Position numbers and translations under genes: made by a program | Origin: Sphagnum compactum | Taxonomy: Eukaryota; Bryophyta; Sphagnopsida; Sphagnales | Assembly: GCA_965153455.1 (NCBI GenBank) | Contig: OZ234495.1 | Coordinates: 25,230,875 to 25,294,874, forward strand | Direction: 5' to 3' | Length of the DNA stretch: 64,000 nucleotides | Notes under the pieces: generated by a model | Seen by the model: only the letters and a program-made list of their open reading frames with translations | Told to the model about the DNA's origin: nothing | Database searches by the model: none | Shown here: one piece after another, positions 25,646 through 37,956 of the stretch | How positions within the stretch are numbered: the stretch's first letter is position 1 | Layout: each line of letters begins with the position of its first letter

Positions 25646-28600
25646 TCAAGGAGGTGGTTGCTGCCTTTGCTGCCCAAAAGAGGTACCTTGATTTGCATTG
25701 AATATACCACTGTAGTTAGCTTGCCCTGCAAGCTGCTGTTGAAGGGGTAAAGCCAATGTTGACGATGCCTGGGCTCCTGTTCCTGCCATTCCTATGTTGC
25801 CGATATTGTACATTGCTGACAGATAACACACATCACAGAGAAATTGAGTACAACACCACTTAGTGATAGTCACAACAGTGTTGTAACAAAATGTCTCAGG
25901 TGCCAAGTCTGTACATGACAAAGACAAGAGGTTCTGAGAAAGATTGACTGCACTGCAGAGACTCCAAAGATCAAGTAGAGTGAAACTAACATGGATCAGA
26001 GAGCATCTGTGTTGAAAGATTACGCTGTGATTGATTCCCTTGTAGCTGCAACAACCACCAATCAGGGGTTAGCATATTCACACTGCCTCTCCACCATTAC
26101 ATCTGAAACAAAAAACAGAAGGCATCCCAATGACTCATAAACTTCTTCTGAACCATAGCTCCACTTCTTTTATAACACTGCTGCATGCCATTTGACCATG
26201 GATCATGTTCACACTCTAAATCAATCTTACTCAAATAGGGATTCTTTAGAGACAGGACAGAGTGAGCATACATATTGTTGCTGCAGCATTGCTGCCTGTG
26301 ATTGCCCACCTTGATTCATGCTTGCCATCTGCAAGGCACAAAAATATTAACATAACCAGACCTGATACTTATAGAGCTCAGCATCTCTGCCCCACTTTTT
26401 GAATCTACAAGCTGCTGACAGGCTGAGGAATAACATACAGCATATATGACAAGAACCTGTTCAATCTATTTGTTAGTGCTGGAATTCATTGGACACCAAA
26501 TAGAAGGGCACAGAAACCAAACCAGGCCAGAAGGTAAAAGTGATGATTGGGGATTTCCATAGAGAGGACTCATGGTTCCAAGCTGATTCAACTGGGAACG
26601 CCCTTGATTGGCCTGTAAGAGGGTGTTTTGTTGTGGAGCTTGCAGTTGTGAGCTTTGGAGCTGCTGATGTAATGATTGTTGCTGCAAAGACTGCTGCTGC
26701 TGTGCTTGCAGTTGTTGGAGTGCCTGCCGGTCCTGACAAAGTGGTTGAGGGTTCACAAACTTCCCATACATGAAAAACCCATTTGCTCTTAAACTGCTAT
26801 CTATCACAATTTGTAACACAAATACTAAACAAGGGAATACAATGGCATTTGGGTGTAGAAATAATGCTGTCCATTTCAAACTCCCCTCCAAAATAGTGTC
26901 ACCATATTTGCAGAGAAAATTCCACAGTAACAGTCTGAAGCTAACTATTTTTCCAGTTCCAGCAAAAGCAGATAAACACTACAACAATGAGTGGGGTCAT
27001 AATCTTATGGTGTTACTCACAAAGTATCAGGAAAGTACAGGATGAACTACTTGAAATGAATTACACAAAAGACAAAAGTGAACTGGCAGAGCAGACCAAG
27101 CTGAAATCAGGACAGATGGAAACACAGGAAAACCAGCAGGCAGTTGATACTGAAGGTTAGCAATTGAGGTGCCAGGAATGTATCTGATGAAAAGTGAGAC
27201 AAACCTGGTAATGAAGCTGCTGTTGTTGTTGCTGCTGCAACTGTTGAAATTGATTCTGCCACCACCCATGACATTTTCAGACTTTGAGGGCCACCTCCCA
27301 CACAGCCACTTCACAAGTGCAGTAACAAACCTACAGTACACTGAACATTCAAACACAGAAACACAGAAGCTCCAACCTGCTGTAATTTGGCCTGTAGCAG
27401 ATGCTGCTGTGACACTTGTCCTTGCTGCTGAACAGTTGCTTGGCCCTGTCAACATGATGCATGGACTTGTCAGTATTACCTTTAAGCTGACAATCCGTGT
27501 GATGCCCACTAGCCCAAATTCATGCAGTGAGGAGAGCTTCAACTTCTTCAATGCCTAAAAACAGTTCACTCAACTGTGGAGGTGACTTGGATGGCAAGCA
27601 TATAAAACCAATTACCTGGGGGATTGGAGGGGTTCCAGGTTGTCGAAGTTGCTGGTTTTGCTGCACCTGAGCCTGCAACTGTTGCTTCTGCAGCTGCTGG
27701 AACTTTTGTTGTTGCCTTTGCATGATAACAGCTTGTTGTTGTTGATGCTGCTGTTGCTGTTGCTGCTGCTGAATTTGCTGAAGTTGCTGTTGTTGAGGAG
27801 AAGGGGCATTGAAGTTTCCTGTGCCAGATCTTGGGGAATTAACAAATTGACTGGGTGTGGCAGCTGATGCCACTCCAGGGAGATTCCCAGTCCCCACAAT
27901 GTTCTGTAGAGGATTTGCACGACTCAGATGGGGGTTGGTCAACTGCATACCAATACAGTGCACTGCTGGTTAGTCCTGCTTGAAAAGCCTTTCACCTGTA
28001 ACCACAAAATCTGTATAGGTGAGTCTTGATGCTCGTACTGAAAGCTTCAGGTGGCTGAACAATGACAAGCAGCCTACAAATTGAAGCCTAGCCACAATAA
28101 GATGATAATTCAATTATAACCTCAGTTTGAAGAATGAAAAACCTGTTAAGTAAACAATATGTCCCGGGATTGCAACATAAGGTTGTTCTCTAAAGTGGAC
28201 ATCTGGTGAAGGAATGCACTTCATAATGTGGAAATACAAATGACAAATGATTGGTAAAAAGCCCATCATAATGGCTGTCAACAAATGCTTGCATGTCATA
28301 CTCTGTGGTTGGCTTGTGAGCAGAGGAATTTGACATATCAAAGGCAATGAGACCATGAGTCAGGAAAATTTCAGCTCTGATGCAGCTACTGATCTGATTA
28401 GAAGAAACACCTGCTGAGGTACAGTTGGTCTTATGAGTCCACTAGGTGGCAATGCTGATAGTGATCCTCTCAAGCCCAAACCTGCCAACAAATGACACCT
28501 TTTGTTATCATTGAATTTAATTTGCTGATAAGACGCCCTGGACACTGAGTCCACAGTTGTAACATAACTGGTCACTGGGTCCTAGTGGACATAATACAGA

Positions 28601-30712
28601 GAATCTTGTGCAAAATGCATCATGTAGAGAGAGGTCATAGACAAGGACATCAGCAGTGGCAAACATAGCTGATGGATGATGCAAGACTTGGAGGATGACT
28701 TCAGGCTAGAAATCCAATCAATACAAAACCCAATAACCAAGCCTATCTACCAATCTGAACAGGCCACCACATTGAGTGTTGAACCACTGCAACTAATATA
28801 AATTGTTGATGCAACAAAAACAGACATCCTGACATTTTTCCCAGGGACATTGTGCATGTCTTTAACAGACACAGATAGAGGGACATACCTCCATCTGTCC
28901 CCAAAGCGGATGCAATATGTGAGGGCAGTACAGAGGCCATTTGCTGCTGATCTGGTGGTATGCGCAGACCTAGAATGCAGAAACAATTCAAGAAAGCACA
29001 TCACCTCTGTTAGATACTTCTCCTCAAAGACAACCCTTTCTGAACAGTGAAAACCTCCCACCTCAGTGAACATAGTGGACCATCAATCCATGGTTTACAG
29101 GAGCAATTTTCCACAGAAACAAGAAACCTCCTCTCCCTTTCTGTAAATGTTAACATACCCTCTCCAAAATTAGAAGCTGCCCGAATAAGCTTCTCTTGCT
29201 CTGCAATTCGAGCTGCCTGTGCTTTGTCAAGTGTGGTGAGAGCAACAGGCCCCTGTCGAGTGCTCAACCCATAAACCTTGCGTGCCTCTTGCAACACTTT
29301 CTCTGCCGCATCACACACTAATCTGACTGTCTCTATTTGCCTCTGATGGTGAAATAACCAGCCAGCCCACCAAATATCAATTTCAGATTTCACTCATACC
29401 TGACCCTAAAGATGATATCTAATGGACATGTTCCTAAGTAATGATTATCTGTTTATATACAATGGAAGACGAGGTGAGTGGCAAGGAAAAACAATGAAAG
29501 TTTTGACTGAAGAAAATTCAATCTTCCAAACTTGACCTGACCTGAATTTTTTCATTCTGTGCATGAACAGGGAGGCTGGAGATGCCTGACAATATTTGTT
29601 CCTTCATAGTTGCCTCTTCTGCCTCCATCTCCGGGAGCAGCTTTGATGACAGCATTATAGGCAATACTGCACACTAACACCACAAAGATGACTATATCAT
29701 CATCAAACCCCCCTCTCTACCCCACCTTCTTGTAGTTCTCTCCACACAGAACACTCCTCTCTACTCTGTGTTCAGGAATTCTCCCTGGCCTATCTAACCC
29801 ATTGCCATTCGCAAATTCTGGTGCATGTACACACCTGCTTCCAAACAATCAAGTCTACAACATACACATCCAAAAAAAAAAAGTGGTGACAGTAGAATTA
29901 CTTGTGTAATTTTCCGCATTGACATTTTTAGGGTAGACAACAAACACTTTCAAGATAGGCTTAATGTCCTCCACCAGGTTGAGCAGCTCCACATTGACCA
30001 TGGCAAACTGTCCCAACACCTCTGACCTGCAGAACTAACCCAAAATCACTACCACAAAAAACAGCACTCTGTACCCAAACAAAAGGTGACTAAACAAACA
30101 GTTGATTCCATCACAAAAAACAGTGCATAATCGGATGACGTACAGTAAATCTGAGAGTAGATCAGGCCAGACAGTAAGAACTTCACAATGTGAAAGATCT
30201 CTGAACCCTAATTCTGCATCTCTGTCTGAACCCTAACCCAGTATCTCTCTGTAAACCCTAATTCAGCATCACTCGGTGAACCCTAATCCAGCATCTCTGT
30301 CTAAACCATAATTCAGCATCGCTCTCTGAACCCTAATTCAGCGGCCAGCTAGAAGAAGATACTGAAGCCTAAACCGCTTAACTAAGATCTTTGGTCATCA
30401 ACAAAGCAAGAATCAGTCCGTGTATACATCCTATTCCTATTCAGCTCTAAACCCATCACCAGTTCTCAAAAATCCTTTACACGACGACTGACTGAGCTTC
30501 CAAAGAAGTGGCAAACGAAGCGAGGTGGGAAGCAAATAGACCCACCATTTGAGCGAGGGCTGGGTGGTGAAGGCGTGCAGAATTCGAGAGATGGCGTTAT
30601 GCAGGTCTTGAGTCCGCGTGCGTAAGGACGCCAGGTTGAGCTGTTGCAAAACCGGCGCCATGTCTGCCTTGGGCGGCGGCGGCGCCGCTTGCCCACCCCC
30701 CACTGCCGCCAT
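25646..30712 (-). CDS. MED8: Mediator subunit 8 (MED8), 13 exons, 563 aa
   Basis: MED8 is a head-module subunit of Mediator, the complex linking transcription factors to RNA polymerase II in the nucleus. In Arabidopsis it affects flowering and defence (family knowledge). Coding exons in transcript order: 30712-30546, 30026-29902, 29666-29542, 29342-29159, 28969-28889, 28481-28411, 27942-27616, 27445-27377, 27255-27205, 26732-26523, 26328-26272, 26045-25991, 25815-25646. They total 1692 nt with all phases compatible and end in TGA. The conserved N-terminal core includes QQLNLASLRTRTQDLHNAIS, then GQFAMVNVELLNLVEDIKP, LPIMLSSKLLPEME and ARKVYGLSTRQGP. From about residue 252 the protein is glutamine-rich with long Q runs, as in other plant MED8 proteins (about 520 aa). 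Intron 3 has a GTC donor at 29541. The start is the first ATG of the conserved frame and gives an Ala/Gly/Pro-rich leader; a second in-frame ATG lies 17 codons on. Confidence 0.93.
30201..30350. repeat. 25-bp minisatellite, 6 units, in MED8 intron 1
   Basis: The word AACCCTA, or its variant AACCATA, recurs at 30204, 30229, 30254, 30279, 30304 and 30329, exactly 25 bp apart. Each unit continues with AATTCAGCATCTCTGT or a close variant. The AACCCTAA core resembles the plant telo-box (AAACCCTAA). It lies inside the first MED8 intron. Confidence 0.95.
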
Positions 30713-30921
30713 CGTTTTTTTTTCTTTTGCGTTGAGTACCTAGTGAGCACAGAAAGAGAGATTGTTTTTCTTTCTATTGTAGAAGAAGAGTTTGAAACCT
30801 CTAAAGCTCCAATCTCTTCATCTTTCCGTTCTTCTTCTTCTCCTTTAGTCGCGTTTCGCCTTATGCTTTTATTTCTTTCTTGGCTCCCAGGAACAATAAT
30901 TCATCGCTTTGCTTCTTCATC
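30713..30921. promoter_or_regulatory. MED8 upstream region
   Basis: It lies directly upstream of the MED8 start on the minus strand. It holds a T-rich run next to the start codon and TTC-rich sequence further out (GAA-rich in the gene's sense). No TATA box was identified. Transcript start not determined. Confidence 0.35.
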
Positions 30922-31066
30922 CCATTCATTCATGGCTGGCCTGTTCATTCATCCCGGAAGCCTCACCCATTCATTCATGGCTGGCCTGTTCATTCATCCC
31001 GGAAGCCTCACCCATTCATTCATGGCTGGCCTGTTCATTCATCCTGGAAGCATCACCCATTCCTTC
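30922..31066. repeat. 45-bp tandem repeat, about 3 units
   Basis: CATGGCTGGCCTGTTCATTC recurs at 30931, 30976 and 31021, exactly 45 bp apart, with a diverged fourth unit after it. Because 45 is a multiple of three, all three plus frames stay open and encode 15-residue repeats. I read this as repeat DNA and not a gene. Confidence 0.9.
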
Positions 31067-31405
31067 ATGCATGGCCTATTCATTCATCCATATACCCGCA
31101 TTAACATCTCTAGTGAGTGATTATGAATTTGTTGAGAATTTTTGTCACTTTTTCAACAAAAGAAAATTTGAGAAAATTTTTGAAATTTTTTTATTTCCTA
31201 GTGTAAATTTGACTAATGTTTGGAGACATGTTGGAAAAAGTTCGCCATTCATGCATGCATGCATGGCCTATTCATTCATCCATATACCCACATTAACATC
31301 TCTAGTGAATGATTATGAACTTGTTGAGAATTTTTTTTGTCACTTTTTCAACAAAAGAGAAATTGGGAAATTTTTGGAAAACTTTTTTTTTTTCCTAGTG
31401 TAAAT
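31067..31405. repeat. Tandem duplication of a ~140-bp segment
   Basis: Two copies, about 31070-31208 and 31264-31402, start near CATTAACATCTCTAGTGA and run through TTGTCACTTTTTCAACAAAA to TTTCCTAGTGTAAATTT. They are about 194 bp apart start to start. Differences are mainly homopolymer length and single bases, so the duplication is fairly recent. Confidence 0.85.
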
Positions 31406-33085
31406 TTCATATAATTTTTCTACACAGTTTGGAAAAGTTCATTTGCAATCGATAAATAGGTTCATAATTGGTTTGTAATCCAATGGCATGTATTTGTATG
31501 AATGATTTATGCATAGATTGATTGGGTGTGGCTCATTCTCTGTCTGCAAAGGTGATGGCGGGGCGGGCATGGGGGGGAAGAGGCATGCATGGCATAAAGT
31601 AGCATGAGGATGGGGATGCCGATGGTTGGTTGGTTTTGCAAAAGACTCTTGGATTTGTCAACAAATTGTCGAATAATTAATTAAAATTTTAATTTTAACT
31701 TAAGCATTTGGTTTTTTTTTTAATTCTGAAATTTTTGGCAGGTAATGGTTATAAAACATAACAAAAGAAAATTTGATAGTTAATGGGACAGGGTAGTAGT
31801 GTGTCTCAGACTGAAGTTCTTGAAATTTGGGGTCAGCTGTTCAAGGTCCCTAGGAAATTTTTATAAGAAATTTAGAACAAGTAATAAATAATTTTTCCAA
31901 AATTAGGCAAAATGAAAATTAATTTAATTTATGCCAAAATAAATCGTTCAGGTACTAGGGTATGTTGCAGATGAATTTTGTGTATATGGCCATGTACATA
32001 CATTCACATGACTTTGTCTATATGGTTAAGCCTTGGGTGAACCAGCACCCACATTGGTACCATTGGAAAAATCCCAAACTTCATTTAAACTAGTGTGGCT
32101 TGTGCCGTTGGCCCAAGTGTGAACCCATTACAAAATAGGGAAACTCAACATGTGAACATTCTTCTGCAATGTATGTATTCATTTTTTGAACAGCCAAATA
32201 TGAAAGGAAATCATGCTTGAATTGAATGGTAAGCCTTCAAGTGTTACCATGTTCTCAACTGATTTTTCCTTCCAAAACCTGGTTTTTTGGAATTTATTTG
32301 AATTTTCACTGGAAGAAATCACTTAAAAATCAATATCTCCCACATTCTAAATTTAATTTTCAGCTATGATGTAATTTAATTTAATTTTCAATGAAAAAAT
32401 CATTCAATATTCAAGAACTTTTGCACTGCAAGTCCAAATATCATGGACCCAAGCCCATGCACCCCTCCTCATTGAGAGCTTTCCAAAGACACTAACAACA
32501 AAATCTGAAGCATCCGGGGTTCGATGGATCTCATAACTCCAAAACAAAACAAACTACCTTCCTTCATAGATAGATCATTTCTAAATATCACATGCTTCGA
32601 CTAAATCAAGGTCTCTAAGTTTAAATCTAACATTTTTTTGAGCTTAATAAAAAAACTTGGTGCCAACTTTGAGAATTTTTGACTTGTTGTTTGGCCTCAA
32701 ATTACTACTAAATGATAGAACATTGGCATTAGGATATTAATAAATGCTGTAACATTGGCCCCAAGGGTTGCCTCAAAATGGCTTCCCAAATTCATTGGTA
32801 TCCTCATTTAGCCTCGAGGCCACTACAAGGCCATAAAGCTCAGCATTTATTAAATAACTTGGGGCTGATTTTAACTTTTGCACCAATAGGAATGCTTGAT
32901 TTGAGTTGCACCTTTCCTTTGACTCCTCGTGTAAAGTGGGCCTAATTTTTAATATCGACTCAGTCCACAATGGATTGGTGAAGAAGAGTGGGATGCGGTG
33001 AAATTTGAAATAACTTTGGGTTGCCCCATTGACTAGGTCACCAACTCAGTAATTTTAGCCCTGCCTACTAACTAACAATTATTTC
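31406..33085. other. AT-rich intergenic DNA, no gene supported
   Basis: A G-rich patch lies at about 31558-31582. A stretch near 31790-31855 has a weak tRNA B-box-like word (TGTTCAAGGTCCC) but no good A box. A small minus-strand frame at 32773-32970 has fair composition but no recognisable motif. Confidence 0.45.
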
Positions 33086-34200
33086 TTTATTTATCTTGAC
33101 AAAACTTTTATCTCCTCTTGGCTAAACCTATATTTCTTCTTGGCTAAACTTCTATTTTTTGACAAAACCTATATATTTTAGTGCCTAAATTTCTATCTCT
33201 TGGCTAAACCTATATATCTTATTGGTTAACTTTTATTTTTTCGCTAACCTTTTTATTTTTTTTGACTAAACTTCTATCTCTTGGCTAAACCTATATTTCT
33301 TCTTGGTTAAACTTATATTTCTTAACTAAACTTCTACTTCTTGGCTAAACCTAAAATATCTTATTGGCTAACTTCTATTTCTTGGCTAAACCTATATTTC
33401 TTATTGGTTAAAGTTCTATCTCTTGGCTAAACCTTTTTTTTTTTTTAGTTAATCTTATATTTCTTGACTAAACTTCTATCTCTTGGCTAAACTTATATAT
33501 TTTACTAGTTAACTTTTATTTCTTGGCTAAACCTATATTTCTTATTGGTTAAAAATTTATCTCTTAACTAAACATATATTTTTTCTTTGTTAAACTTAAA
33601 TTTTATTAGCTAAATTTTTATCTCTTAGCTAAACCTATATATCTTAGTACCTAACTTTTCTCTCTTGGCTAAACCTATATTTTCTTCTTGGTTAAACTTA
33701 TATTTCTTGGCTACACTTCTATGTTTTAGTTAAACCTATATTTCTTCTTGGTTAAATTTATATTTCTTAACTAAACTTTTATTTATTGGTTAAACCTATA
33801 TTTCTTTTTGGTTAAACTTATATTTTTTGGCTAAACTTTTATTTCTTGGCTAAACCAATATTTCTTCTTGGTTAAACTTATATTTCTTGACAAAACTACT
33901 TTTTCTTGGTTAAACTTATATATCTTACTAGCTAAACTTCTCTCCCTTGGCAAACCCTATATATTTTAACTAAACCTATATTCTTCTTGTTTAAACTTAT
34001 ATTTTTTGGCTAAACTTATATCCCTTGGCAAAACCTATATATCTTCTTAATTAAACTTATTTCTCTTACTTAAACTTATACTTCTTCTTGGTTAAACTTG
34101 TATCTTTTGGTTAAACCTATATTTCTTCTTGGCTAAACTTCTATTTATTGGCAAAATCTATATATCTTATTGGTTGAACTTCTATCTAATTCCTACTCCA
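33086..34200. repeat. ~1.1-kb satellite-like array, unit about 20-23 bp
   Basis: Dozens of variants of TTGGCTAAACCTATATTTCT and TTGGTTAAACTTATATTTCT follow one another with little else between. Spacing of the TTGGYTAAAC word is about 20-23 bp. Units are diverged, with some insertions and deletions. No coding content. Confidence 0.95.
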
Positions 34201-35219
34201 AAAATTAACTAAGAAAGTAGATACATTATTCAATAATGCCATTTTAATTATTTACAAAACATTTATTTATTGGCAAAACCTACCTACATTCACATCATTA
34301 TAACTACCTATGCACTTGCAAATTGTGGACTTCAATTGCAAAAATTATAATGTAAAATGTGGGTATTACAATTGCAAGAATTTTTTTTGGTGGCAATCCT
34401 CTACCTCCACTTTGAACCATTTAATGCAAGATGTATTTAATATAATTAAGGAATAGGCTTCATAAATTTAGAGTTAAAAAGACACCAAACATTTATGAAT
34501 ATTTGCACAATTTTTAATACTAATCAAAATCAATCCTAGGTTGGATTTTGGGGGGGGGGAATTTGGCCAAATCTTCACATACAAATACTTGAAACAAGAT
34601 TCATTTTATCTCTTTTGGAAGGTGAATGAAAAAAGTCTCAAATTGAAGTGACCACACTAAAGGTAAAAGAATAAACTTTTATTTCATTCATTTATTTTTT
34701 TCTTTTCATTGTGTTTCAATTTTAATTCATCATTTACTCTTAAAAGATTATTTTGTAAGGCATTTGTATATGTTTATATAGTTATTAATTTTTATGACAT
34801 TTACCATTAAAAAAATTTAGGTTTGTATGTAAATATTTTGGGGTAATTAGTTTTAAACTCTAAAGCTAATGTTTCCATTCATTATCATTTTTAATTGATT
34901 AACTTTTAAATTCAAAACATAGTTGTTATAAATGTTTTTTATATTCCATTTGTAGTTTTGTTTGTATAATCATTAAGTTGAGAACATTTACCATCAGGAA
35001 TATTTAAGGGTTTAATTTTAAGGTTTAATTAAATGTGTGTTGATTTATTTAGGTTGTGTTTTCAAATCAAAATATAACTCCTTTGAATGTGATATCATCC
35101 TTTACCATCAACGGTATGATATTTTTCTTAATCATTTTCTTATTGTTTTGTTCCTAATTTAAGGAAATCAATTTCCTTGGATGGTTTTAATACGATCATC
35201 AAATTCCACTAAGAATGTT
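34201..35219. other. AT-rich DNA, no gene seen
   Basis: No recognisable feature apart from a short poly-G run near 34549-34559. Confidence 0.5.
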
Positions 35220-35990
35220 CCATGTTTCATATATGGATTTGACATTTTGGCCTCCCATAGATAATGTGGATTTAGGGTCATGATGCCAATAGTACATTTT
35301 GCCACCCACATATAGTGTGCATCTTTAAAATGCTATGCAAGTATTGCATTTCCTTTTTCCATATATAGTGTGGATTAGGGTCATAATGTGGGTATTGCAC
35401 TTTCCCCCACATACAGTTTGTATCTTTAATTTTGTCATGTAAATATTGTGTTTCCCTCTCCCATATATAGTGTGGATTAGGGTAAGAATGTGGGTATTGC
35501 ATTTTGCCCCCACATACAAGTGTGCATCTTTAAATTGTCATGTAGGTATTGCATTTGAGGCTCCCACATATAGTATGGATTAGGGTCATAATGTGAGTAT
35601 TACATTTTTCCCCCATATACAGTGTGCATTTTAAAATTGTCATGTAGGTATTACATTTAAAGCTCCCACATATAGTGTGGATTAGGTCATAATGTGGGTA
35701 TTGCATTTTCCCCCCATATATAGTGTGCATTTTTAAATTATCATGCATGTATTGCATTTAAGGCTCCCACATATAGTGTGTATTAGGGTCATAATGTGAG
35801 TATTGCATTTTTCCCCCATATATAATGTGCATCTTTAAATTATCATGTAGGTATTACATTTATTTATTCCATAAACAATGTAGTTTGTTAACTATCATGT
35901 GGGTATTACATTTAGATTATCCATAGATAATATGGATTTAAAATTTAAAATTATGTCCATAGACCATATCATATGTTCTCCATACTTAGC
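35220..35990. repeat. ~102-bp tandem array, 6-7 units, each a ~51-bp dimer
   Basis: The word TGGATTAGGGT or a variant recurs at about 35268, 35371, 35473, 35576, 35678 and 35779, spaced 101-103 bp. Each unit has two related halves. One reads CACATATAGTGTGGATTAGG and on to GTGGGTATTGCATTTT. The other reads CATATACAGTGTGCATCTTT and on to CATGTAGGTATTGCATTT. The unit is therefore a higher-order dimer. Confidence 0.93.
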
Positions 35991-36124
35991 ATTTAGGGTA
36001 TTATGTGCATGATTGTATATGTTTTAGATGAAGGATACAAATTAAGTACTTAAAACATGTACATTTGCATTAGTATTGAATGTGACAATTAACATATAAT
36101 TCAACATATTACAAATATAAAATT

Positions 36125-37769
36125 TTGGACATCAATATCAATTTATTGTCTTTTCTTGTACAATCAACTCAAGGCATAGTTTCAAACATGGGTCATGCTT
36201 CAAAATTTCAATATATTGAGATTCAAAACCCAAAGAAGTCACCCTTTAACAACATGGACCTGGTGTGGAAAAAAGATGTTCAACATGGAGGGGCACATAT
36301 AATTGAGGTTGAGTGTGCATACATCCCACATGCACGAATCTTAGAATTTTTAAATGGTGAACCAAACCATGAAGACTCTCCAATGAAGTGCAACATTTAT
36401 AAGTGGTACTTTCACAAAAAAATGTAAAAATGCCAAGAATCCAAAACCACCTCAGCCATATTTGGTATGATGTTCTATTATTCACTTTTGTTATATGGAA
36501 CTTGATTTTTAACCTCATATTGTACCAAACTTTAGGTCCGAAATTAATTTCACATTTTGGCGGTATGCATGTAGGTATGGGCCGGAAGATGATCGTGGAG
36601 ACCCAAATCACCATCAATCCATTAAATGGGGTTGTTTGGCTCAATTTTTGATTAGGTGATTGTACACACGACTCAAGGTGGTGAAGATAATCTTCTACCA
36701 TTAACCTCATACACAGGCCAATTGTGAGCCTACGTATGGCAAACATGACCTTGATTCCATTGCACGACCATCTTTTTTGCCCCATGAATGTCACAAGCCC
36801 TCAAGGACCACATTACGACCCAATTGGGTTTAGACTACACTGTCAAACGAATATATGACAAGCATAAGGCAATATGGTGGGCTAGAATCAATGCAAGAGA
36901 AGCGATGACAAAGGATGATTTCATTAAACAACAAGACATTGCTTACTTGGATTGCAAACACAAAAAAAAGAATTAGCATTTACACAAAATTTCGGCCAGT
37001 TCCCTTCGCACATGGGCATTTAGTCATCCAGATGATGTGTTTTATTTTCAAAATGCAAATGAGGATAATGGGATTCATGTCCCATTCACAATAGGGATAC
37101 AAACCCCATCTCAATTGCAAGCCATGGTTTCATTAGGTGATAATGGGGCAATCTCAATGAATGCCACCTTTGGCACCAATGATGTGAAATTTCATTTGTT
37201 CACATTAATGGTGTTTGATGCACATCACACCGGAATGCCAGTTGCATGGATCATTACAAGTCACCAAACATGCGATGATTTGGTGGAATGGTTAACTCCT
37301 TTGAAAACAAAGCTTCTAAGGAAAAACCCTAAATGAAAACTTTCATGTTTCATTGTTGATGATGCTCCACAAAAATTACGAGCACTGTGGTGAATTTATT
37401 TTCATTCTACCTTTTTTGAACTTTTAGGTACATGCAACCATTTCAAAATTTCATCCCACATTCTCCATTGTAAATAATGTTATTAGTTGAAATGATAATA
37501 AATTGGTGTTATACATGGTTAGGATTGTGTGGGGTGATGATCAAGTGCCCATTTACTTTTGCGCATGGCATGTCTTAAAGGCTTGGTGCTTACGTTTGAT
37601 GGAAAAAATCAAAGACAATGAAGTGCAACGTGCAATATTGGATGACCTTCACACCGTCATGTACATGCCCATTAAACCAAGTGAAAACATTGAAGCCTTC
37701 ATGACTCATGGGAGAAACAAGATCATTGAAAGCTTCACCCAACATTTACCTAGTGATTCATGGACTTGA
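36125..37769 (+). pseudogene. Decayed MULE transposase
   Basis: Remnants in different frames line up in the order of a MULE-type transposase. An N-terminal part lies at 36125-36427. A segment at 36788-36976 contains QLGLDYTVKRIYDKHKAIWW. A catalytic-core piece at 37037-37336 contains LFTLMVFDAHHTGMPVAWII. A short piece near 37349-37390 reads IVDDAPQKLRALW. The last, at 37503-37769, contains VPIYFCAWHVLKAWCLRLME. The aspartates in VFDAHHTG and VDDAP fit the first parts of the DDE signature. Stops and frameshifts separate the pieces, so no functional product is possible. A SWIM zinc finger expected at the C-terminus was not seen. Confidence 0.7.
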
Positions 37770-37912
37770 TAGTTTTGAACCTATTATTTTCAAGTTGGTA
37801 TGTGAATTGACTTTCAATCCATTATTGTTATTCCACCATGTTGAGCATATCCCAAAATATTCACTCTTTGAATTAAGGTAAAAACACCAATGGTGGACTT
37901 AGCAATCCCATG

Positions 37913-37956
37913 TGGGGGCAAAATGCAATACCCACATTAAGACCTTAATCCATTCA
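37913..37956 (-). repeat. Inverted copy of the 35-kb array unit (putative right TIR)
   Basis: The plus strand reads GGGGGCAAAATGCAATACCC and continues through ACATTAAGACCTTAATCCA. This is the reverse complement of an array unit at about 35474-35513 with about four mismatches in 40. It sits about 140 bp after the last transposase remnant. Confidence 0.75.

Larger units (their letters stand above)
35220..37956 (+). mobile_element. Decayed MULE-type transposon with an array-like left end
   Basis: The element is inferred from three parts: a tandem array on the left (about 35220-35990), transposase-like coding remnants (36125-37769), and an inverted copy of the array unit on the right (37913-37956). 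Over 40 nt, the array copy at about 35474-35513 matches the reverse complement of the right copy at about 36 positions, including GTGGGTATTGCATTTTGCCC. This suggests the array grew from the left terminal inverted repeat. The outer boundaries and any 9-bp target duplication were not found, so the limits are approximate. Confidence 0.6.

Noticed and set aside
27640-27867. Leucine-rich plus-strand ORF resembling a membrane protein
   Set aside because: It is the antisense reading of the CAG-rich glutamine tract of MED8 exon 7.
30644-31403. Three overlapping plus-strand ORFs of 74-164 codons
   Set aside because: They are open because of the 45-bp repeat and the ~194-bp duplication, and all frames are open alike. 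No family features or splice context.
31790-31860. Possible second tRNA-like or SINE sequence
   Set aside because: There is a B-box-like word but no acceptable A box at the right spacing.
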